From Diplodia intermedia (lineage: Eukaryota; Ascomycota; Dothideomycetes; Botryosphaeriales; Botryosphaeriaceae), in assembly GCA_021495925.1 (NCBI GenBank), contig JAKEKT010000046.1, positions 62,001-126,000 on the forward strand: 64,000 nt of DNA, written 5' to 3'. Below, in pieces: positions 56,437-64,000 of this stretch. Both the position numbers and the translations under genes were made by a program. The notes under the pieces are model-generated. The model was not told the DNA's origin. It ran no database searches and worked only from the letters and a program-made list of their open reading frames with translations. Numbering within the stretch: position 1 is the stretch's first letter; the number at the start of each line of letters is the position of its first letter.

Positions 56437-58605
56437 TTAGATGTCGTCAGCCAGCCGATTCAGAGCGCCGAACTTGTTCTTCCAGATCTGCTCCATCGGG
56501 TCGAGCTTTTGGTCTTTCTCCTGTCCATCTGGCTGTCCCTGCTTCTTTTTCTTACGCTTCTTGTTCTTCTTCTCGAGCGCCGCAACGTACGCCTCCTTCG
56601 CATCCGGCGCAATGTTTGGGAAGTTCTCAACCGCGTTGAGCAGGCACAGCTCCGGCACGGCATCCTCGTCAGTATCGGGGACGGTGTCGAAGAACTTGAC
56701 CGCGGTAGGCAAATCTTCGAGACGCTCATGCAAGTCCTTGACGGCCGCCTGTATCTCCGGGTCGCTGTGCATGTCTGTCCTGTGGGTTTGCGGGGCGCCT
56801 TCGGTGGGAAAAGAAAGGAATATGGTGAGGAACTGGCGGAGCATGCGCAGTGAGTACCATATGCCCTGCAGCTGGGCTATATGGTGGATGTGAGACCATT
56901 CAAGCTGTCCCTGGTAGCCCCGGAGCATTCTCATGACCTGGTTCTTCGATATTTGGCGTTCTTCGTTCTGGATGAGTTTGTCGGACAGATACATGGCCCC
57001 ATACAGCTTCCAGAAGTGAAGCGGTGCGCGAAGGTGCAGATCGCCCGAATTTACCATGAAGGCGGTGATGTGGGCGCTCAGCTCCCTGCATGTTTGTACC
57101 ACTTCTTCTTTCTTGTAGCGGAAGCGGGGGACTGCGGTTTGAGCCATACGCGGACCTCGGCGCTCCCATTCTTCCATCGAGAACACAGCAGACATTGGAA
57201 GGGAAAGTATGGAGTAGCCCAGGAACCTCAGGTCTGCAGACAAGCGCCAGGCCGAAGCTCGCGTCGGGTCATCAATAAGGAACGGAAGGAACATGGCGCA
57301 ACTCACACCGGCACCGTCTGGCTGGTGGAATTTGGTGTGGCCGGTGTCCGCGACTATAGCTGAGCACACCTGCTGGACAAGCTCAGAGATTCTCGGGTCC
57401 ATGGTTCTCAGGTGTGGGTCAGCAAGATAGCGCAGATAGGTAGCCGCGTCTTGCTTGGGTTGACGTTTTTGAGGCGACGAGAAAAACACATCCTCGTAAG
57501 CATTCGGAAGCAAGGCATGGAGAGTATAATTTCCCTGTTTGTTTTAGCAACGACACAAGTAGATTGACACGCGCGTGCATACCTGTAAGACAGCAAAGCT
57601 TGAGCGGTACTGGTTGACCAACAACTGATCGGAGCCTGATATGCAATGGAGGGGGGTGTACTCTTCAAACCATCCTTGATATTTCGAGGTCGAGACATCT
57701 ACAGATTTGGCCATCTGCACGAGTTCCTTCAGGCTCCTGTGAGAATCCTGGGTAAGAGCAAATGCTAGAGGCGCCAAAGTCTTCAGCCCGAGGCGTTCGG
57801 CAATACACCTGGGATGATATTCGACGCCTTTGAGGACCGTCCGACGGGGAAACGTCGCCAGGCTTACGTCCTGGAAGCGTAGGACCGATCCATTTGGCCC
57901 AAGGTCGAACACGAGTAGGTCAGTGTCAGAGCTAAGAAGCCAGCACGCTTTTTTCTGACTGACACGGCAGACAACATCGGCGCAGAAGACGTCTGCTTCA
58001 CCAGGAACCACGAAAACACGCTCGGCAAAAGCGCCCTTACTGAGATGATCGATGACAGCCGGCACCATGAACGGCGTGGCTGGTAGCCTGGTAAGCTTCT
58101 CAGGGACGGAGGTGGGTGCACTGAAGGGGTTCGTCTCAATGCTGGACCGGACGCAACGGACATCGTCAGGATGCAGGCTCCTGAAGGTCTGAAGCTGGGC
58201 AAGAGAGGCGTGGAGACGCTTCAGGCGGGTGTCACGCTTTGCTGCAGGAAGCGCTCCATCGAAGAAAACTCCTAGGCTTTCATTTAGTCAATGGCATACA
58301 CCTGAGCGCGACTGGAAAGTCACGTACATGGCGATGTTGTGCGACTCCAACGTAGCGAGGAAATGTGCAGCAGTTTCTGCCACCTCGGCGTGCGATGGCA
58401 TGGCCTCCAGAGCATTGCGTGCATGGTATCTTCCGGCGACGGCGCGATGGTAGGCGTGGTATGCCAGGCTTGGGCCGTCGACCACGACGTGTTTTTTGTC
58501 AAGATCTTCTGTCGACCGGGCGCTGGCCGTCTTCTGCCAAGCTGTGCCCAGTTCAACAGAGGTGCCAAAGTCCTGCATGTGATGCAGCAGCCGCTGGATC
58601 CCCAT
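56437..58605 (-). CDS. XPG/Asteroid-like PIN-domain protein
   Basis: Protein of the XPG/FEN nuclease superfamily, closest to Asteroid-type members (human ASTE1). Three inferred exons: 58605 to about 58328, about 58276-57583, and 57534-56437, about 690 residues. The start MGIQRLLHHMQDFGTSVELG, then KHVVVDGPSLAYHAYHRAVA, is the N-region with its Asp; VFFDGALPAAKRDTRLKRL continues it. VFVVPGEADVFCADVV and ACWLLSSDTDLLVFDLG form the I-region with acidic residues of a nuclease-type metal site. The long helical C-terminal half ends in a basic run (EKKNKKRKKKKQGQPDG). The last intron is clean (GTATGC...AAACAG). The first is not: AT|GTACGT joined to AAAG|C gives IAILGVFFDG with a 51-nt intron, while G|GTGTAT joined to CCTAG|GA gives a 30-nt intron. 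Catalytic activity is not assured. Confidence 0.8.
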
Positions 58606-59348
58606 GGCTGCCGTCAAGTGCGCGAGTCGGGAAGCAGGACGCGGATGAGTCGAGGATGGTGTTGGTTGGGGATGGTGCCGGGCGCGGTTTTTCCTCGGGG
58701 ACAAACACTGCCCACACTAGTCCCAATGGAGCAACCGCTACCTGCCGAGGATGCTCTGTCCATCTCAGTCGTGAAGGCTCCAACTCACCTGACATTTCCT
58801 GAATGAGCCCTCCCTTAGACGCTGTGACCTCTGGAGATGTAGCGGACTCGGCTGAAGATGGCTGAAACTAGGGTGGCGTATCAGAACCTATCTGGCGAAA
58901 ACTTGTTCATTCTGAAACACAACGAAGTCAGCGACCCTTAACGGTAGCGAAAGGGTCCTTGTTTGATGTCCGTTGAAATTTACAGATCTGCCAGAAGTTA
59001 AAATGAAGTTTCGTTTAACAAGCAAATCGTCGAGCAGCCAGGATAACTTCCACTTTCTTCTTCTATTACTATCTTGTTACAACGAACGGTAGGCAGCCAT
59101 GGATTAAAAATATATACAATGCCAAATGTCGTTCAGCTGCGATGAACAGCATTAATCCTTCTTTTTTTGTAGACCGCCAGCGAAAGCAAAATAACACCGG
59201 GGTCATAGAATCTACTCAACGCCATTCCGTGCTCTATCCAGAGGTCCTGACCCCTGGCACAACCCATCAGATTCTTCTATACCAAGGTACTATGACATCC
59301 AGCGCATGTCGCGAGAACATGCACTCGCCACCATTTTCAAAGGCTCGT
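58606..59348. other. intergenic
   Basis: About 740 bp between the XPG-like start and the ERG25 3' end, both minus strand. AT-rich from 58960 on, consistent with an ERG25 3' UTR. No gene supported. Confidence 0.45.
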
Positions 59349-60369
59349 TTACTGTGCCTTCTTGGCATTAGCGAGCCTGCGCTCACGCCTTCTCTTGGCG
59401 GCCTCGGGACCAGACTCGGTGTCGAGGACGTAGTCCCACCAGCGGAAGCTGCTAGCGTAGTTGCCGATGAAACGCTCGTGGTGGGTGTCGTGGTGATCGG
59501 CACCGGCCCAGAAGGGCAGGAAGTGGTGCAGGCTCCACGGGAACTCGTAGCCGCTGTGGGCATCGATGGCCTGGAAGAGACGAGCGACGATCCACACATA
59601 CATGGTGAGGATGTGGAGGTCCTTGGTGATGGCGCAGTAGAGAATGGGGGAACCAACGGTGCCGAGACCAAGGATAAGCACCTCAATGGGCGACGCGTAT
59701 TCGGCGGCAAGGCCGAAAGGAGCCGAGTAGTGGTGGTGGATTTTGTGGATGTTCTTGTACAGGGTAGGGAAGACGTGCATGGCGCGGTGTGTCCAGTAGT
59801 GCCAGGTATCCTCGAGGACGAAGAAAATGGCAATCTGGTAGGCCATCTTCAGCGGCGACGGGAACGGGACGCTGGTCTCGAGGCCGAAGAATTGAGCCAT
59901 CGGGTGGAAGAGCCAGATCTGAGGAAGCTCGACGGTGAAGTGGCTCAGCAGCACAAGGGCGGCGCACTGCCACTGCTCCTTGGCGGTGGGGACTTTGGCC
60001 TAGTGGCGCGTCAGCAAGATCGCCCGTCTGACGCAGGCGGCGGCAAAACTCACGGCTTGGATCTTGTACTTGTTGAAGAAAGGGATGGAGTCGACGATGA
60101 TCCAAGGGAGCGAGCGACCGAAGTAGACGGTCTCGTGCATGACGAACGACATGATGCCAGTGGCCAGGACATCGTTGTTCATGTAGGTGTACCATGCCAG
60201 CCAGAGGCGCTCGAAGTAGTTGAGGGAGACATTGTACTTGGAAACCTCCTCAAACTGGGCCCAGTAGGTGTCGGCGGGCGCCGGGTGGGCGAAAGCAGCT
60301 GTCGTTGAGTTCCTAGCGGCGGCGTGAGTGAGGAGGCGCTGGGCATGCGCAGCATGTGCAAACGTACAT
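59349..60369 (-). CDS. ERG25: C-4 methylsterol oxidase (sterol biosynthesis)
   Basis: ER membrane di-iron enzyme that oxidises the C-4 methyl groups of sterol intermediates in the ergosterol pathway. Coding segments are 60369-60368, 60312-60054 and 59999-59349, 303 residues. The start codon is split: AT before a GTACGT intron, G after its CCGCTAG acceptor, giving MNSTTAAFAHPAPADTYW, which matches the N terminus I expect for fungal Erg25. Histidine clusters of the fatty-acid-hydroxylase superfamily are complete: HRAMH (158-162), HKIHH (172-176) and HHDTHH (256-261). Other conserved parts: NDVLATGIMSFVMHETVYFG, WIIVDSIPFFNKYKIQ, LPQIWLFHPMAQFFGL and NYASSFRWWDYVLDTE. The C terminus is Arg/Lys-rich (KRRRERRLANAKKAQ), resembling an ER retrieval tail. 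The first intron is 55 nt, so its retention fuses an upstream frame. Confidence 0.93.
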
Positions 60370-60515
60370 TTTGGCTGCGGAGCTGGACCCAACGAGCAGG
60401 AACGACAAGCAGGGAGAGAGCCAGGAGCGGGAGTGGACAGGACTCGGCGCTTCCAGTTGATGGGCGGGAGGAACGAGCGGCGGCGCGAGGTTTTGAGAGC
60501 TGCAGACAGCACCAC
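60368..60515 (-). promoter_or_regulatory. upstream ORF in ERG25 leader, overlapping its start codon
   Basis: From ATG 60515 a 49-codon frame (MVLSAALKTSRRRSFLPP at its start) ends, after splicing of the ERG25 intron, in a TGA made of T60368 plus G60312 and A60311. That stop overlaps the ERG25 AUG as AUGA. If the intron is kept, the same frame continues in phase into ERG25. It counts only if transcription starts upstream of 60515, which is not known. Confidence 0.45.
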
Positions 60516-61838
60516 ACCACACGGGACGCGGCTTTCCGGTCCCTGAGCTTAGATGGCGCTAGCCCGGACGTGGCGACCGCTAGGCTGTGTTGGGGCCGCG
60601 CTAGGATCTTTTCTTGGCATGTTTGACGCGCGCGATCTCAGCGCGGGCAAACACGCCCGCAACGGCATCGCTCAAGCCGCCATGGCGACAGTATCGTCAG
60701 ACAAGCACCTGTGGGCTGGCCGTTGCTCGCATCCGCCCACGCCGCCCCGGGCGCAGTCAGCCCATCATCACACAATTTCCACGCACCGCGCCCGGCCGCC
60801 CTGGGCGTGCAATTTCCCCGGCAGCTGCAGGGCTGGTCCCCGGCCTCTGCAGCCAATCAGCGCCGTCCAGCATCGAGCCCGCGCGGCGAGCGCCCTGCGC
60901 TAGTCCGGCTGGCGATCTCTTCGAGAAGCCTGCCTGCACACCGCCTGGTCCCGCAGTCGTTTTCTCGCCGCCTGCACGACTACGTGTGCGGTTTCCACAG
61001 CGGTCCAGCGCGTCGCTGGCACTTTTGCCACCGCACCAGCTCCTGCGTCGGGATCTCCATCTCGCATTGTCTCAACTTGGCCCGCGCTGCTCTGATTGGC
61101 GTTCCGATAACGCCGTGCCTGTTCCTGTCCGGGGCTCCAAACTTTTTTGCGCCTTCTGCCGCGGGGAACGCGCCTGCATCTCAGCCGGGTCCCGGGACTG
61201 GTATTGTGTGGTCGCCTTTGTGATTGCGGTGCATTCGCCCTCAGAGTTCGCTTCCGACCGCTTTGCTGCTGCGGCCAATGCGCGCCGTTGATCCACATCA
61301 ACGCCACGCATCAGCTTCACATCACACATTGTGAAAATCCACACCCAACTCTGAATGGATTTTCGATTCCGATCACGCTCGACTTGACCGGACAAATCCA
61401 CTCGTGGCGACTGCTCGGATTTTCGGAAGCTCTTGGCCCGTTTTCCGTTTTGGCTACAATTGGGTCCCCGCCACTGCCAAGCATGCTGTTGCCGCTTGCC
61501 AATTCCGGTTGTGGAGGCGAGTATGTGACAACGTGTTAGAAGTATCGCACAGCAACAGAAAGAGCCTGAGGTGCATGAACTGTTGAAGCCCATGTGTTGA
61601 AACCCACCTCAAGCAATAATGAGCGACAATAGTCTATCACCTTAAGCTGAACACATCGAGGCGAGCACACTTGTACGGTAACGCTTCCCGAACGTCTGGC
61701 TGGGAAGGAGACGGATGCATTTGTCGTGGCCGGCATTCAATCACGCGACAGATAAAGTCAAACCAAACCCAATTCCGTGCCTATGGTAAGTAATACCAAT
61801 AGGCAGATCCTTTATCGGTTCATTCCTTTCAGACTCTT
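60516..61838. other. 1.3-kb intergenic upstream of ERG25
   Basis: Between the ERG25 leader and the 3' end of the ABM-like gene. Two plus-strand frames of 170-225 codons exist (60614-61291, 60711-61223), but they overlap each other and have random-like GC-driven composition. I regard the region as promoter plus 3' UTR. Confidence 0.45.
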
Positions 61839-62450
61839 TTACACTTCAAGAATCTTCGCGTGCTTGATGTCGAACCCGCTCACGAATTCCTTGATCTTCG
61901 CATACTCTTGAAATGGTTCCGACTCTCCGAACTTCCCATGCTGGGTAACCTCGTCCCAGCCCGTGAAGAGCACCCATTCCTCCTTCTCGTCTGCCTCTTT
62001 TTCAATTCGCCACCCCCCAGCAACCTTCCTCGGTACAGTAAAGTCTTCGACATTGTGCTTCACAGCACCGAATGTGTGAGAGAAGTCAGCACGTCTGTCT
62101 GACGCAACAAAATGCCTGCCAATGGCGATGACCGGAGCGTTGAGAGGCAGGCGCGGCTTCTCGACATCAAGGTGGAACATGAAGTCGACGCTGATCTGGT
62201 CTTTGAGCAGCTCGAGAAGGTCCTGGTTTGCGGGCGAAGGGATCCACTCTTCAAGGTGGTAGATGACGGACGGCCAGGAGCCGACGATGTAGAAGTACGA
62301 CGGGTCTTCAATCTGAACGAAGTAGTGGAAAGGCTGGTGGGTGAAATCCTCCATAGCCCTCTTAGCTTTCTGGAGGCTCGCGCGCAACGTGGGGTCGTCG
62401 AAGGATGCGCCAGACTTGAGGCGCAGTAGCGCGAGCTCGGTGACGGTCAT
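61839..62450 (-). CDS. antibiotic-biosynthesis-monooxygenase-like small protein
   Basis: Single exon, 203 residues, soluble, no signal peptide. The N-terminal half (MTVTELALLRLKSG, LRASLQKAKRAMEDFTHQPF, HYFVQIEDPSYFYIVGSWPS, WIPSPANQDLLELLKDQISV) has the strand-helix-strand rhythm of a dimeric alpha/beta-barrel of the ABM type. The second half repeats a similar pattern (EEWVLFTGWDEVTQHGKF, QEYAKIKEFVSGFDIKHAKI), so it may be two ABM-like units in tandem. ABM members range from haem or quinone monooxygenases to stress-response barrels, so the activity is unassigned. Divergent from the gene at 63209 by about 760 bp. Confidence in the gene is high, in the family moderate. Confidence 0.72.
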   Translation of the reverse strand: MTVTELALLRLKSGASFDDPTLRASLQKAKRAMEDFTHQPFHYFVQIEDPSYFYIVGSWPSVIYHLEEWIPSPANQDLLELLKDQISVDFMFHLDVEKPRLPLNAPVIAIGRHFVASDRRADFSHTFGAVKHNVEDFTVPRKVAGGWRIEKEADEKEEWVLFTGWDEVTQHGKFGESEPFQEYAKIKEFVSGFDIKHAKILEV

Positions 62451-63208
62451 CTTTGGGACTGGTGGCTTCGTGCTGTGGCGGGCGACCCGCGTTAAGGCTG
62501 ATGTCCAAGATACAATGTTGAGCGCTATATATTCCTACGTGCTGGCTGAGGCAGAAGCGATGATGCGGCATTTTTCGGGGCTGCAGAGGCGACGAGGCCG
62601 AGTTAGAGCAGCGCCGGCTGCACACCATCCGCGCGCCGTTGCGCGTGTGCCTGGCCGCGTAGTGTGCCCTGGGCGAAGCAAGCCTTGGGCGGGTGGTGGT
62701 GGCTTTGTGTAAGGCTGGCCAGGTATCCTGGGACGCGGCGGCGGGCGGGCAGCACACGGGCGACCGGGGGGACTGCCCGTACTGGATCGACGGCTTGGCG
62801 CAGCCTCTCTCTGCCGCCGTGTGTGTAAACGACAACTACTCGAACCTCCCCAGAGCACCCCGCCCGCGAGCAAGAGCTGCCTCCGCCTCGCTCCCACGCT
62901 CGCGTCGAGCCAGCACCGCCTGCGTCCACCCGCCTGCCCTCCACCGCGGCTGCGTCGCCGCCGACGCGCTCCAGGCATCCGAGCGCCAGCTCCACGGCCG
63001 AGCATTAAATCGATCGCCAGAAGCACACCGTGCTCGCGCTGTCTCAGGTTTTTTGCGACGTCCTCACTCCGCACCTCCGACCAGCCGAGCCTCCGCACAC
63101 TACCTCGCGCTGCCGCGCACCATTCCATTGCCATCGCCCGCCCACCCCGCCGGCCACCGCTCTTTGCGCAGCAGCCCCACCTGCGTCCCAAGCCTCTAGT
63201 CTCGCAAG
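62451..63208. promoter_or_regulatory. divergent intergenic between ABM-like and right-edge genes
   Basis: About 760 bp, very GC-rich in the middle with several open frames on both strands that look compositional. It likely holds two promoters; the right 200 bp are C-rich leader-like sequence for the gene at 63209. Confidence 0.4.
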
Positions 63209-64000
63209 ATGCCCTGCTTCCAGGGCCTGGCCGTCAGCATCCACACGCCTGACGGCCCGCTGCCCGAGTATTCGATCCAGAAGAACTCTCGCGCCCACCG
63301 CATCACCTCGTACATCCCCGTCCCGCCCGCCAAGGTCCCGCCTGGCGCCAGCAAGCCCGAGCAATCGACCTTCGCCATCTCCATCACCCTCCTCACCCCC
63401 GGCCTGAACGTCCCGTACTCGACCCCCAAGCCGGGCCCCGACGATCCTTACCCGCGCCCCAAGGTTGTTGGCGGCTTGCCTGGCTATGGCAACGAGCGGG
63501 GCAAGTACGGCCCCGTAATCGGTCCTTACATTCCGTTGACGTCGTCGCCAAACGAGACCATTGCCGCGTACATATACTTCGATGGCCGCGCGAAAGAGGA
63601 GGTCGCGACGCTGCTTCGGCGGGGCGAGGAAACTTGGGTCAACTCGCGCTGGGTCAGCGTGCCCGAGTCCGAGGGTGGTGGTCTCGCCGAGCGTGAGTTC
63701 CTCTTCCGCGAGGTTGGACTGGAGCGCTGGCTCAATGGCCTCGACCTCGAGGGCAAGGACAAGGATGTGGCAGCTAGGATAGAGCGGCGAAGGTTGCGGC
63801 TGGAGAAGAAAAGGCGAAAGAAGACGGAGCAGAAGGGCAGTGATGACGACGACGACGATGACATGGAGACGGACCGGAAAAAGACGGCCAACAGGAACGG
63901 CGTTTTGCGTTATGGTGAGGACAAGACGGTGGAACCGCTGTCGGGGGATGAAGGCTTGTTCACTTCCGACTCGGACTCGGACGACGAGCCACCCATGCCC
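63209..64000 (+). CDS. conserved-looking hypothetical protein, cut by window edge
   Basis: Open from ATG 63209 to the right edge (264 codons, no stop). The first ~190 residues look folded: MPCFQGLAVSIHTPDGPLPE, SRAHRITSYIPVPPAKVPPG, STFAISITLLTPGLNVPYST, AAYIYFDGRAKEEVATLLRR and WVNSRWVSVPE. A very basic helix follows (ARIERRRLRLEKKRRKKTEQ), then an Asp run (DDDDDDDMETD) and an acidic SDSDSDDE stretch. Basic and acidic low-complexity tails suggest a nuclear or nucleolar protein. I do not recognise the family with certainty; the start region resembles beta-rich domains found in fungal hypothetical proteins. The right end is incomplete, so size and C terminus are unknown. Confidence 0.75.
   Translation, partial: MPCFQGLAVSIHTPDGPLPEYSIQKNSRAHRITSYIPVPPAKVPPGASKPEQSTFAISITLLTPGLNVPYSTPKPGPDDPYPRPKVVGGLPGYGNERGKYGPVIGPYIPLTSSPNETIAAYIYFDGRAKEEVATLLRRGEETWVNSRWVSVPESEGGGLAEREFLFREVGLERWLNGLDLEGKDKDVAARIERRRLRLEKKRRKKTEQKGSDDDDDDDMETDRKKTANRNGVLRYGEDKTVEPLSGDEGLFTSDSDSDDEPPMP

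Noticed and set aside
60614..61291. Plus-strand frame upstream of ERG25
   Set aside because: Overlaps another open frame, is Arg/Ala/Pro-rich and random-looking, and has no splice or start context preferring it.

Overview
This window looks like gene-dense nuclear DNA from a filamentous ascomycete (Pezizomycotina). The evidence is short GT-AG introns (mostly 45-60 nt), GTACGT/GTAAGT donors, CTRAY-like branch points, GC-rich coding regions, and a gene set typical of that group: holocytochrome c heme lyase, Atp14, DUF1765, HRI1 family, Erg25 and two secreted fungal haem peroxidases. A Dothideomycete would fit the two ascomycete peroxidases, but this is a guess. I found no tRNA, rRNA, CRISPR array or recognisable transposon.

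Layout. 1-9.9 kb: an unidentified gene cut by the left edge, an allantoate/vitamin-type MFS transporter, cytochrome c heme lyase, a UFD1-domain/zinc-finger protein, and a divergent F-box-like cysteine-rich protein. 11-19 kb: TFIIB and mitochondrial ATP synthase subunit h from a shared promoter, then a large DUF1765 protein. 19-25.3 kb is gene-poor and holds one isolated secreted peroxidase. 25.3-33 kb: a 67-residue protein, a secreted 5'-nucleotidase-like phosphoesterase, ribosomal protein eL13, an HRI1-family protein and Yip1. 33.7-41.2 kb: an OPT transporter, a Bcs1-like AAA ATPase and an RRM protein. 42.7-51 kb: eIF3 subunit l, a nitrilase-family enzyme, a second secreted peroxidase, a PLP-homeostasis protein and a secreted Asp/Ala-rich protein. 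52-64 kb: a secreted six-hairpin-type glycosidase, a single-pass membrane protein, an XPG/Asteroid-like protein, Erg25, an ABM-like small protein, and an unidentified gene cut by the right edge.

Most genes are unrelated housekeeping or membrane/secretory functions, and several sit head to head over short shared promoters. There is no biosynthetic cluster. The mitochondrial theme recurs (heme lyase, Atp14, Bcs1-like) but the genes are not adjacent. The secreted set (two peroxidases, phosphoesterase, glycosidase, acidic protein) suits a plant-associated or saprotrophic lifestyle; this is inference.

The most unusual signals are structural. The ERG25 start codon is split by an intron, and that intron joins an upstream ORF either to a stop overlapping the AUG (spliced) or in frame to Erg25 (retained). 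One MFS intron has no AG acceptor. The F-box gene has zinc-binding exons beyond its stop. The DUF1765 protein carries a triplicated RRxS phospho-motif. The RRM gene has a 22-nt micro-exon. All exon boundaries were derived by hand from reading-frame continuity and splice consensus.
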